The notes: generated by a model from the sequence alone, not told the origin. A stretch of DNA of 21,664 nt from UBA1672 sp046542355 (GCA_046542355.1 JBKHBN010000030.1:1-21664), one strand, 5' to 3'; counted from the stretch's first letter, positions 8,012 to 15,404 are shown. A program made the numbers and translations.

Positions 8012-8494
8012 ATATCTTACGGCCTATGACTGTTGCCGATCTTCCGGCTATTGATACTGTGCAGCGCGCATCTTTTTTGCCCGAGCTGTGGGAGGATATG
8101 GCGCTATTCAAAGACATCTTGGCTCATTTCGATCAATCGAGCTTTGTGGCAGAGAAAGATCACTCATTGATGGGGTATTTGCTTACTCATCCTACTTACA
8201 TAAAGCGCAATGATTTTGAATATGGTTGTCAAAATCTGGATGGCGGTGAAGATTATATATATCCATGATTTATGTGTTTGCCCGAAGGCACGGGGGATGG
8301 GCGTTGCCCGCTTGCTACTGGAGCATCTGTATATTTTTGCGAGAGATAATGGCTTTCTAAAATTATGCGCTATTGCTGTTCAAGGTGCCGAGCGCTTTTG
8401 GCTTCGACAAAATTTTGTTAAGGTTAAGCCCTACTCTTATAATGGCACATCTGGTAATGGCACGCCTGGCACGCTTATGGTAAGAGAGATTTAG
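8008..8494 (+). pseudogene. GNAT-family N-acetyltransferase, split by a frameshift
   Basis: The first frame (8008-8268) encodes the N-terminal half of a GNAT acetyltransferase, starting ILRPMTVADLPAIDTVQR and ending at a TGA right after DYIYP. The second frame, read from about 8210 to 8494, continues the same domain: IHDLCVCPKARGMGVARLLL is the GNAT strand-4/acetyl-CoA pyrophosphate-binding loop (RGMGVA), followed by FWLRQNFVKV near the C-terminus. The switch falls in a TATATATAT run at 8254-8262. Restoring one TA pair would give an uninterrupted sequence reading DYIYIHDLCV, which is natural for the fold. So either the gene is disrupted, it varies by slippage, or the assembly has an indel here. 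The start overlaps the previous stop (ATGA). Substrate unknown. Confidence 0.75.
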
Positions 8495-8519
8495 ATAAAA
8501 GCCAAAGGAGGTTTGATCC

Positions 8520-9296
8520 ATGCTTGCCCTTATATCACCGGCCAAAAAGCTGGATTTTGAGTCTGAATGGAGCGGGTCTGATTACAGCCAGCCGGAATTG
8601 ATGGATCATGCGCGTGAGCTTGTAGAACTCTTGCGCGGGTTTTCAAAAACCGGGCTGCAAAGCCTGATGAAGCTTTCTGATAAGCTGGGCACATTAAACC
8701 ATGCGCGTTATCAAAGCTTTACAACCCCTTTTACACCGGCTAATGCCCGCCCGGCCATCAGTGCTTTTCGGGGTGATACATATATCGGTCTTGATGCCGA
8801 TACGCTGGGGCGTGATGATATGATTTTTGCGCAGGAGCATTTGCGCATTTTATCAGGTCTTTACGGATTGCTCAGACCGCTCGATCTCATGCAGGCTTAT
8901 CGCCTTGAGATGGGCACAAAGCTTCATAACTCCAGCGGGGAGGATTTATACGATTTTTGGGGTGATCTTCTCACGCAGTGCTGTAACAAAACCACCAAGG
9001 GGCACAAAAACCGCGCGGTGATTAATCTGGCCTCTCATGAATATATCAAGGCCATAAACCCCGATAAGCTTGAAAGCCCTTTCATCACCTGCCATTTCAA
9101 AGAAATCAGGGGCGGCGCTGCCAAAGTTATCGGGCTTTATGCCAAGCGCGCACGCGGCGCTATGGCGCGGTATCTTGTGAAAAACCGCATTGAGGAGCCT
9201 GAAGCGCTCAAGCGCTTTGATGTTGAGGGTTATGCCTATGATAAACGCTCTTCAGATGAGACAAACTACGTATTTATGCGTTTATCAGAGAAATAA
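8520..9296 (+). CDS. yaaA: Peroxide stress protein YaaA (DUF328/UPF0246)
   Basis: This is a 258-residue protein with the family's opening signature MLALISPAKKLDF, the central FRGDTYIGLDADTL and RILSGLYGLLRPLDLMQAYRLEMGT blocks, and the C-terminal ARYLVKNRIEEPEALKRF block. Length equals that of E. coli YaaA. In E. coli YaaA is induced by hydrogen peroxide, binds DNA, and limits damage by lowering unincorporated iron; that role is transferred here by family membership. The start is fixed by a perfect AAAGGAGG (8504-8511) eight bases before the ATG. It lies 25 bp behind the disrupted GNAT gene on the same strand. Confidence 0.93.
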   Translation: MLALISPAKKLDFESEWSGSDYSQPELMDHARELVELLRGFSKTGLQSLMKLSDKLGTLNHARYQSFTTPFTPANARPAISAFRGDTYIGLDADTLGRDDMIFAQEHLRILSGLYGLLRPLDLMQAYRLEMGTKLHNSSGEDLYDFWGDLLTQCCNKTTKGHKNRAVINLASHEYIKAINPDKLESPFITCHFKEIRGGAAKVIGLYAKRARGAMARYLVKNRIEEPEALKRFDVEGYAYDKRSSDETNYVFMRLSEK

Positions 9297-9322
9297 TTGA
9301 GAGCTGTGATAGACAAACAAAC

Positions 9323-9372
9323 CCCCCTTCGCTCTTCTTCGTGTGTGGGGGAGGGGAATTGAGCGAAGGGGG
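9323..9372. repeat. Perfect 12-bp inverted repeat (stem-loop) downstream of yaaA
   Basis: CCCCCTTCGCTC (9323-9334) and GAGCGAAGGGGG (9361-9372) are exact reverse complements, separated by a 26-base G-rich spacer. The stem is GC-rich but is not followed by a T-run, so it is not a standard terminator. It may be a REP/MITE-type intergenic palindrome or may act in mRNA 3'-end protection of yaaA. The rest of 9297-9557 is AT-rich and shows no gene. Confidence 0.6.
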
Positions 9373-9557
9373 CATCTCTTGCATGTGTGTGGGTTGCAGG
9401 AGAATGTTTATTTGTATGATTAGGTTATACACAGGATTTTTGATTACGTCAATAAGAAATTTAAATAAAAATAAGAAAACTTTATTTTTTTCTAAGTATT
9501 ATGTATAAGGATTGTGGTTTATGCATAATCTATAGCATGTTTTTCATAATTTATATC

Positions 9558-9586
9558 TTGAAGTGTGGAAAACTTTGGTTTATATA
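9558..9586 (+). promoter_or_regulatory. Sigma70-like promoter of the XRE regulator/methyltransferase unit
   Basis: TTGAAG (9558-9563) and TATATA (9581-9586) are separated by exactly 17 bp, predicting a start near 9593 and a leader of about 30 nt before the ATG at 9624. Short dyads upstream (TTATGCATAA near 9520, and ATGC...GCAT) could be operator sites, possibly for the encoded regulator. Confidence 0.5.
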
Positions 9587-9623
9587 TAGTTTCGATTTCA
9601 ATTTTTTAATATAATGGGTTCGT

Positions 9624-10289
9624 ATGGGGATCTCCAGACATCAAATATCTGCGGCTATGGCTCTTTTAGGGCTAATGCAAAAGGATGTGAGCGCGGGAAC
9701 AGGGATTTCTCAGGTGACCGTCTCCAACATGCTGCGCGGTGATGAGGCATGGACAACAAAACAAAGCACGATTGATAAAGTCGTTACCTATCTGGAGGAT
9801 ATGGGCGTTGAATTTTTGCCCAATGAAGGGCTGCGCCGCAAACCCCATTCCAGCATTGTACAGCTTGAGGGGCGCAAAGGATTTCTAGACTTTATGAGAA
9901 TGGTGCTCGATAGCGCGCAATCCCCGGATGCTGATATTTGTGTGTCAGGCGTTGATGAGAGATTGTTTGAGCATTGGGTTGCAGATGAAACTGAAGAACA
10001 TCTCAGGAAAATTACAGCATTACATGATAAATACGGGTTCAGTTTTCGTATTATGATTGAAGAAGGCGATAATCAGGTGCCAGCGTCAAGTTACGCGCGT
10101 TACAGGCGGTTACCATCAGGATATTTTACACCTTCACCCGTATATGTCTTTGGTGATAAAGTTGCCTTGATTGAGTTTGATTATGAAAACGCTTTTGTGT
10201 GGGTCATTAATAGCCGTAAGCTCGCAAAAGCGCAACGTAGACAATTTAATCTGGTCTGGGACAGGCTGGTAAAAAACAAAGCGGGTTAG
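9624..10289 (+). CDS. XRE-family transcriptional regulator with C-terminal sensor-like domain
   Basis: This is a 221-residue predicted DNA-binding regulator. Residues 1-60 form an XRE/Cro-C1 helix-turn-helix (ISAAMALLGLMQKDVSAGTG, then ISQVTVSNMLRG as the recognition part). A short linker leads to a C-terminal alpha/beta domain (about 90-218) containing DICVSGVDERLFEHWV, GFSFRIMIEEGDN, ARYRRLPSGYF, PVYVFGDKVALIEF and ending AQRRQFNLVWDRL. The YRRLP...F-P-P-YV-GDK pattern resembles the phospholipase-D-like ligand-sensing domains found in TrmB-type and some XRE regulators; no HKD catalytic motif is visible. The ATG at 9624 follows a good promoter. The gene is followed after 6 bp by the EgtD-like methyltransferase gene, which it probably controls along with itself. 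Ligand unknown. Confidence 0.8.
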   Translation: MGISRHQISAAMALLGLMQKDVSAGTGISQVTVSNMLRGDEAWTTKQSTIDKVVTYLEDMGVEFLPNEGLRRKPHSSIVQLEGRKGFLDFMRMVLDSAQSPDADICVSGVDERLFEHWVADETEEHLRKITALHDKYGFSFRIMIEEGDNQVPASSYARYRRLPSGYFTPSPVYVFGDKVALIEFDYENAFVWVINSRKLAKAQRRQFNLVWDRLVKNKAG

Positions 10290-10295
10290 GTAAAA

Positions 10296-11273
10296 ATGAA
10301 TCAAGATACTGCGTTAAGACAAGATACAATCGACTGGTTTTCCCGCAAGCGCGGCGGCCACATGCAAAAATACATGTTCGGAACCATCCCTAGGCCTGAT
10401 GGAAGAACCGGTGCGAGCCTTTGGCATGAATTTCTTAAAGTTCAGAAAGATTATTATATCATTGGGGCAGAAGCCAGCATGATTCCCGGTTTAACCCGAG
10501 CGCTGGGGAAAAATTTTGATACGATAGTTGAATTTGGGGTTGGAGATGAACATTCTCTTCGTACAAAAACTCTTCCAATCATTATCTCACAGCCACTTCT
10601 GGAGCGATATCGCGGATTTGATATCTCATCAGACCAGCTTGCTTTTGCTGAAGAATTCCTGCGAGAACATGCGCCTCATGTAACGATGGAAAGCATTGTT
10701 GGTGATTTTTATGGAAATCCGATTACACCCAAAGGAAACCACGTATTAGGACTCTGTCTTGGATCAACCATTAGCAATTTGGACATGATGGCTGGCGAGC
10801 CTTTTCCAGCACAAACTCTTGTTGAAAATGTAGGAACACTTCTTAAAGCTTCAAAAGGATCCGAGGATGGCTCTTTAGGGTTTTCTTTTGATGCCAGCAG
10901 AGATTTTAATCGCACTGTTCAAGTCTACACACACCCTGTAACTCAAAAATTCGTTACCGGTGTAATGTACGATATTAAGAGTGTTCTCAAACCTGAAGGT
11001 AATTATGACCCTGCAAAATGGCAGTACCATGCGCTTGTCGATGAGGATAACTATGTTATACAAAACGGCGTTGTTCCTTTAAGTAATCAAAACTTCTCTA
11101 TCGGTGGGCATAATTTTAATTTCAAACCAGGGGACGCTCCCCTTATCATTGTAAATGCCTTCAAGATTCCGCTTGATGTTATGCTAGGTATTCTTGATGA
11201 AGCCAAAGTAAAGTGCTGTAGTGATCCCATTCGCTCTAATGATCACCCCATGGTTATGCTTGAAATTGCATAG
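10296..11273 (+). CDS. EgtD-superfamily SAM-dependent methyltransferase (histidine N-methyltransferase-like), substrate unknown
   Basis: This 325-residue protein matches the histidine-specific methyltransferase (EgtD) superfamily. It has an N-terminal SLWHEFLKVQKDYY region (about 41-54) comparable to the EgtD segment ending in PEYYPTR, a SAM motif VEFGVGD at about 78-84, an acidic residue in GFDIS (about 109) for the ribose, and LGLCLGSTISNL (151-162), which equals the diagnostic FLGSTIGNL of EgtD. In M. smegmatis EgtD, Asn166, Glu282 and Ser284 contact histidine. Aligned by eye from memory, the matching positions here are Val (QKFVTGVM, about 220) and Val/Ala (IIVNAFKI, about 284-291). The usual substrate is therefore doubtful. 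It lacks a neighbouring EgtB. It is coupled to the XRE gene (6-bp gap) and converges on the sirtuin gene. Function beyond methyl transfer is not assigned. Confidence 0.75.
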   Translation: MNQDTALRQDTIDWFSRKRGGHMQKYMFGTIPRPDGRTGASLWHEFLKVQKDYYIIGAEASMIPGLTRALGKNFDTIVEFGVGDEHSLRTKTLPIIISQPLLERYRGFDISSDQLAFAEEFLREHAPHVTMESIVGDFYGNPITPKGNHVLGLCLGSTISNLDMMAGEPFPAQTLVENVGTLLKASKGSEDGSLGFSFDASRDFNRTVQVYTHPVTQKFVTGVMYDIKSVLKPEGNYDPAKWQYHALVDEDNYVIQNGVVPLSNQNFSIGGHNFNFKPGDAPLIIVNAFKIPLDVMLGILDEAKVKCCSDPIRSNDHPMVMLEIA

Positions 11274-11289
11274 CTGCGTTTTACGCCTC

Positions 11290-12051
11290 TCACTCCTCCA
11301 GCAGAGCCGCTACGAAGCGCGGGACTTCCTGTGAGGCCGCGCCGTACATGCCGCAATCAAAGACATGGGCGTTTTTTGATGGCTCGAGGTTGATTTCCAG
11401 CGTTCCGGCTCCCGCATTTGCCGCCATAAGGACAAAGCCTGCGGCTGGATAGACATTGCCTGACGTTCCTATGGAAACAAAAAGGTCAGCCTGTGATAAG
11501 GCGGCGTCTATTTTATCCATGTGGTAGGGCATTTCTCCGAACCAGACGATATCGGGGCGCATCCCGCCTTTGACATTGCACGATGCGCATATATCTTCTA
11601 TCGAAGAGTCCTGCCTTTGCGGCGCTTTTGTATGGCAATGGATACAAAAGGACATGCAGACCTCGCCGTGCATGTGAATGACCTCTGTGGTACCGCCACG
11701 TTCATGCAGATCATCAATATTCTGGGTAATAAGTGTTACTTTTCCCCTGTGCTTGCTTTGCAGCCGCGCGAGTGCCTTGTGAGCGTCATTGGGCGCGACA
11801 TCATCACTAAACAAACCGTTTCGGCGCTCATTATAAAATTGATGGACAAGAATGGGGTTACGGATAAACGCCTGAGGTGTAGCGACATCTTCAACATGGT
11901 GACCGCACCACAACCCCCCTTCCCCGCGGAATGTCTGAAGACCGCTTTCTGCGGATATTCCCGCACCAGTGAGTATGGCAATATTAGGGTTTTTGCCTGC
12001 TTTTGTCTTGATATCGGATATAAATTCTTCGATTATATTGTCTTCGTGCAT
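11290..12051 (-). CDS. cobB: NAD-dependent protein deacylase (sirtuin, CobB-type)
   Basis: This sirtuin removes acyl groups from lysines using NAD+, releasing nicotinamide and O-acyl-ADP-ribose. Visible motifs are the NAD-binding GAGISAESG, TQNIDDLHERGG, the catalytic histidine in HMHGEV, two zinc CxxC pairs (CIHC and CASC), PDIVWFGEMP, and GTSGNVYPAAGF. QFYNERR matches the Tyr-xx-Arg of E. coli CobB (Y92, R95), which binds succinyl/malonyl groups, so desuccinylase as well as deacetylase activity is expected (class III type). I chose the ATG at 12051 (253 residues). The frame stays open upstream to a TTG at 12135, but that part lacks family resemblance. The gene is divergent from the Cys-rich miniprotein gene. 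Confidence 0.9.
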   Translation of the reverse strand: MHEDNIIEEFISDIKTKAGKNPNIAILTGAGISAESGLQTFRGEGGLWCGHHVEDVATPQAFIRNPILVHQFYNERRNGLFSDDVAPNDAHKALARLQSKHRGKVTLITQNIDDLHERGGTTEVIHMHGEVCMSFCIHCHTKAPQRQDSSIEDICASCNVKGGMRPDIVWFGEMPYHMDKIDAALSQADLFVSIGTSGNVYPAAGFVLMAANAGAGTLEINLEPSKNAHVFDCGMYGAASQEVPRFVAALLEE

Positions 12052-12179
12052 TGCTTTTGTGCCCTTTTCCGGTGCCTTGTCTGCATGTAAATATGCGTAG
12101 ATGGACACGATAAAATGTGTTACGCTTCGCGTCAATCGGGATGGTTTATCTATGGAACTATACAGGAAAGGATCATCGT

Positions 12180-12374
12180 ATGAATTTATTTGAGCATGTA
12201 AAACATTTTTTCTCTTCTTCTATGGACTCTGCTTCTGGCGGCGATCACGGCTCTTGCTGCTGTGGCGGCAAGGATAAAAGCGACCCCAAGACTTCGGAAG
12301 GCGAGTGTTGCGGGGAAGAGGACTGCGGATGCGAGGATGATAACACAAAGCCCGGCGGCGGTTGCTGCAGTTAA
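12180..12374 (+). CDS. Cys-rich acidic miniprotein, possibly metal-binding
   Basis: This 64-residue protein has a short amphipathic N-terminus (MNLFEHVKHFF) and nine cysteines at residues 26-28, 43, 44, 49, 51, 62 and 63. They form CCC, CC-x4-CxC and a C-terminal CC, embedded in Gly, Asp, Glu and Lys. No other hydrophobic core is visible, so folding by metal or cluster binding is likely, as in metallothionein-like proteins; that is inference. The ATG at 12180 is preceded by AGGAAAGGA at suitable spacing, which rejects the upstream in-frame ATG at 12117. The gene starts 128 bp from the divergent sirtuin and converges on the flavoprotein gene. I do not recognise a named family. Confidence 0.7.
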   Translation: MNLFEHVKHFFSSSMDSASGGDHGSCCCGGKDKSDPKTSEGECCGEEDCGCEDDNTKPGGGCCS

Positions 12375-12398
12375 AATCTTATTTTTTAAACGGCATAC

Positions 12399-13631
12399 TT
12401 AAAGGTGCTGGGCGCAACACCATGCGGAGGCCCATACCCATTGGAAGTTGTGGCCTCCGAGATGGCCGGTGACATCCAGCACCTCGCCGATGAAATGCAG
12501 CCCTTTGGTTGTCTTTGCTTCAAAGGTCTTGGATGATATGTCTTTTGTGTCTATACCACCAAGCGTTACCTCCGCGGTTCGATATCCTTCGCTTCCAGAG
12601 GGATAAATTTCCCACGCATTTATCATTTTGGCGACCTGTTCAAGCTTTTTATCTGATAGTTCAGCGATGCGATGGTCATGCCCGCTTTTTATAGCTACGA
12701 ATTGTGCCAAACGCACTGGGAGCTTTTGTGCCAGCACGTTATGCAATAGTTGTCTGGGCTGTACCTGACGCATTTTTTTTAGCCACGGCAAGGCCTGTTG
12801 CTCGGGCAGCATATCAATCTTTATTGACTGGCTTTGTTTAGCGCCTCCTGCTTTTTGCCAGTATGTCGAAATTTGTAAAATCGAGGGGCCGGACAAGCCG
12901 CGGTGGGTGAATAGCAACCCTTCACGAAACGATACCTGCCCGCATGACACCCTTGCATCGATTGTAATACCGGAGAGCTTTTTTGTCTGCTCTAGCAGCT
13001 CATCGTCAAATGTGAGCGGCACAAGAGCGGCGGTGGGCGGAATAATGTCCAGTTCAAACTGCTTGGCCAGCTCATAGCCGAAATTGCTGGCGCCGATTTT
13101 GGGGATGGACAGACCGCCTGTGGCTATAACCAGTTTTTTACAAGTAAACTCTTTCTGATCGGCTCTCAGGGTGAAACTTTGCGAATTTTCATTGCGCGCA
13201 ACTTTACTGACTTTTGTCTTGAGGTGAATATGACCGCCATTATCCAGAACGCCCTCTTTGAGCATATTTATAATTTGCCCGGCGCTTTTATCACAAAAAA
13301 GCTGGCCTCTTGAGTATGTTTGCGCGTTATCCGGGTCATATTGTTTTTCGTGATAAGCGATGTTTCTTTCCTCCAGAAGCGCAATAAAATCATGAGGGGT
13401 AAAGCGCCTGAGCGCAGACTTACAAAAATGAGGGTTGTTTGAGATGAAATTTTGCGGGCTATTGTGAAGGTTAGTGAAGTTACACCGTCCCCCGCCTGAA
13501 ATGCGGATTTTCTCGGCTATTTTTCCAGTATGTTCCAACACGGCCACCTTCAGACCGCGCACCCCTGCCTGCCACGCGCACATCAACCCTGCGGCTCCTG
13601 CGCCAATAATGATTACGTCGTATTTTTGCAA
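12399..13631 (-). CDS. BaiN/HI0933-family FAD-dependent oxidoreductase (YhiN-like flavoprotein)
   Basis: This 410-residue flavoprotein of the HI0933/YhiN/BaiN family begins with the FAD dinucleotide fold YDVIIIGAGAAGLMCAW. It carries the family signature ISGGGRCNFTN (about residues 45-55), a second nucleotide-contact segment LVIATGGLSIPKIGAS, and ends in GHLGGHNFQWVWASAW, which closes over the flavin. The physiological substrate of most family members is unknown; BaiN of gut clostridia acts on bile-acid intermediates, which cannot be assumed here. The only start close to the flavin fold is TTG at 13631, preceded by ATAGGG five bases away, so translation may be weak. The gene is convergent with the Cys-rich protein gene and divergent from the small ORF before pdxS. 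Confidence 0.88.
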   Translation of the reverse strand: MQKYDVIIIGAGAAGLMCAWQAGVRGLKVAVLEHTGKIAEKIRISGGGRCNFTNLHNSPQNFISNNPHFCKSALRRFTPHDFIALLEERNIAYHEKQYDPDNAQTYSRGQLFCDKSAGQIINMLKEGVLDNGGHIHLKTKVSKVARNENSQSFTLRADQKEFTCKKLVIATGGLSIPKIGASNFGYELAKQFELDIIPPTAALVPLTFDDELLEQTKKLSGITIDARVSCGQVSFREGLLFTHRGLSGPSILQISTYWQKAGGAKQSQSIKIDMLPEQQALPWLKKMRQVQPRQLLHNVLAQKLPVRLAQFVAIKSGHDHRIAELSDKKLEQVAKMINAWEIYPSGSEGYRTAEVTLGGIDTKDISSKTFEAKTTKGLHFIGEVLDVTGHLGGHNFQWVWASAWCCAQHL

Positions 13632-13702
13632 TGTTGCCCTATCCCGATAAACTAGCCAAATTCAAATGTTTGTGCGATCATACCATTTTTAAAAGTATCT
13701 TC

Positions 13703-13903
13703 ATGATTTTGACATTTTTTAATTTCTATTTTTTTATTGGCATCATTATTATGACAATCTTGTATAAACCGCAAATGAATTTTCTTTTTGACCTGAGTGT
13801 TTTTTTTGCATTTACATGTCTTGTGTGCATAAACGGCCTCGCCTATGTTAGGAAAATCCGAAACAAGGGGATTCTCAGTAACAATTTAAATTCAGGGATA
13901 TAA
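13703..13903 (+). CDS. Possible small membrane protein
   Basis: An open frame in the gap between the flavoprotein gene and pdxS encodes two hydrophobic stretches (ILTFFNFYFFIGIIIMTIL and FLFDLSVFFAFTCLVCINGL) and a basic tail (YVRKIRNKG). It could be a two-helix inner-membrane protein. The frame is open from 13631, but the hydrophobic part begins at the ATG at 13703 (66 residues). The ribosome site is weak and the base composition is AT-rich and unlike the neighbours. It ends 4 bp before pdxS. It could equally be an untranslated leader that is open by chance. Confidence 0.35.
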   Translation: MILTFFNFYFFIGIIIMTILYKPQMNFLFDLSVFFAFTCLVCINGLAYVRKIRNKGILSNNLNSGI

Positions 13904-13907
13904 AACG

Positions 13908-14804
13908 ATGCGTGATCAACAGCCAAATAATGTTCTTAATATCAAAACAGGACTTGCTGAAATGTTAAAAGGCGGGGTGATTATGGATGTGGTCACGGCT
14001 GATCAGGCCAAAGTCGCTGAAGATGCGGGCGCTGTGGCTGTGATGGCTCTGGAGCGGGTTCCTTCCGATATTCGCAAGGCTGGCGGAGTAGCGCGCATGA
14101 GTCCTCCTGAGATTATTCAGGAGGTTATGGATAGTGTGTCTATTCCAGTGATGGCAAAATGCCGGATTGGTCACTTTGCCGAAGCCCAGATTCTGCAGGA
14201 AATGGGCGTTGATTATATTGATGAATCAGAGGTTTTAACACCTGCTGATGAGGAACATCATATCAACAAACATAACTTCAAAGTGCCGTTTGTCTGTGGG
14301 GCTCGTAATCTGGGTGAAGCCTTACGCCGAATCGGTGAGGGCGCGGCTTTGATGCGCACCAAAGGAGAGCCGGGAACTGGAAATATTGTCGAGGCTGTGC
14401 GCCATATGCGGCGCATTAATGCCGAAATCAAGAAGGCCTGCTCTATAGATGAAGCAGAGCTTATGGCTTTTGCCCGTGATCTTGGAGCGCCATACGAGGT
14501 TTTGTTGATGGTTCGCAAAGAAGGCAAGCTGCCTGTGCCTAACTTTTCTGCCGGCGGCATAGCAACGCCCGCTGATGCGGCGATGTGCATGCAGCTTGGC
14601 GCTGAAAGCGTGTTTGTTGGCTCGGGCATTTTTAAAAGTGATAACCCTGAAAAGTTTGCCAAGGCTATTGTCAAAGCCACAGCGCATTATAATGATCCTG
14701 CGGTTGTTCTTGAAGCTTCCAAAGAGCTTGAGGGCGTTGCCATGCGCGGCACGGAAATCTCGGAGATTGAAGAGCCGATGCTCATGGCAAATAGAGGATG
14801 GTAG
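13908..14804 (+). CDS. pdxS: Pyridoxal 5'-phosphate synthase, lyase/synthase subunit PdxS
   Basis: PdxS builds PLP directly from ribose 5-phosphate (or ribulose 5-phosphate), glyceraldehyde 3-phosphate and ammonia supplied by PdxT, forming a dodecamer around which twelve PdxT sit. The 298-residue (beta/alpha)8 barrel shows IMDVVTADQAKVAEDAGAVA with Asp27, VMAKCRIGH with the Schiff-base Lys84, and RTKGEPGTGNIVEAVRHMR with the second lysine, Lys152. These correspond to Asp24, Lys81 and Lys149 of B. subtilis PdxS. The C-terminal GGIATPADAAMCMQLGA and GSGIFKS phosphate-site motifs are intact. pdxT follows after 6 bp, giving a two-gene operon. This pathway is not the usual one (PdxA/PdxJ) in Alphaproteobacteria. 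Confidence 0.96.
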   Translation: MRDQQPNNVLNIKTGLAEMLKGGVIMDVVTADQAKVAEDAGAVAVMALERVPSDIRKAGGVARMSPPEIIQEVMDSVSIPVMAKCRIGHFAEAQILQEMGVDYIDESEVLTPADEEHHINKHNFKVPFVCGARNLGEALRRIGEGAALMRTKGEPGTGNIVEAVRHMRRINAEIKKACSIDEAELMAFARDLGAPYEVLLMVRKEGKLPVPNFSAGGIATPADAAMCMQLGAESVFVGSGIFKSDNPEKFAKAIVKATAHYNDPAVVLEASKELEGVAMRGTEISEIEEPMLMANRGW

Positions 14805-14810
14805 CCTCTT

Positions 14811-15383
14811 ATGACAATAAGAAAGCCCATCATCGGCGTTTTGGCGCTACAAGGCGCTGTGCAGCCCCATAAAGCTCATATTGAAGCTGCAGGTGCGGAG
14901 TTTCGCGCTGTGAAGACCCTTTCGCAATGCGAGGGGGTGGACGGTTTTATTTTACCCGGCGGGGAGAGCACAACCATGCTCAAGCTGATTGAGCGTTTTG
15001 ATCTATGGGACGGGCTGGCAGCGCAGTTTGCGCAAAAACCGGTCTGGGGCATTTGTGCAGGCTGTATATTGCTGGCCGAGCGCGTTACAAATCCTGAGCA
15101 AAAATCGTTTGGGCTTTTGCCTGTTACAGTGCAGCGCAATGGTTATGGCCGCCAGATTGACAGTCATTATGCCAATATTGACGGGTATAGTGTTTCTTTC
15201 ATTCGTGCGCCGATTATTTGCGATGTTTCACAAGATGTTCAGGTTCTGGCAGAGCATAATGGCTCAGCCGTTTGGGTCAAAAAAGGCACGGCCATTGCTA
15301 CGACATTTCATCCCGAGCTTACCAATGATCGCCCTTCTCCCATGCATAGCATGTTCGTGGAAATAGCCGATATCAGCCGATAA
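14811..15383 (+). CDS. pdxT: Pyridoxal 5'-phosphate synthase, glutaminase subunit PdxT
   Basis: PdxT hydrolyses glutamine and channels ammonia to PdxS. The 190-residue class I amidotransferase shows GVLALQGAVQPH, the oxyanion loop LPGGESTTM, the nucleophile C82 in WGICAGCILLA (usually GTCAG-ILLA), GRQIDSH, and the histidine/glutamate pair H167/E169 in TTFHPEL. All three catalytic residues are present, so it should be active. It begins 6 bp after the pdxS stop and is probably co-transcribed. A weak hairpin overlaps its stop, and thrC has its own promoter after it. Confidence 0.95.
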   Translation: MTIRKPIIGVLALQGAVQPHKAHIEAAGAEFRAVKTLSQCEGVDGFILPGGESTTMLKLIERFDLWDGLAAQFAQKPVWGICAGCILLAERVTNPEQKSFGLLPVTVQRNGYGRQIDSHYANIDGYSVSFIRAPIICDVSQDVQVLAEHNGSAVWVKKGTAIATTFHPELTNDRPSPMHSMFVEIADISR

Positions 15384-15398
15384 TTTGGCTTGATTTTG
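15372..15398 (+). terminator. Weak candidate terminator after pdxT
   Basis: ATCAGCC (15372-15378) can pair with GGCTTGAT (15387-15394) with one bulged T, followed by TTTT. It overlaps the pdxT stop codon and lies just before the thrC promoter. The stem is short, so it is only a candidate. Confidence 0.3.
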
Positions 15399-15404
15399 AT
15401 CGTC

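Noticed and set aside
9297..9623. A gene or RNA in the AT-rich gap before the XRE regulator
   Set aside because: No protein-like frame with a start signal and no tRNA-like fold was seen; only the inverted repeat and promoter are supportable.
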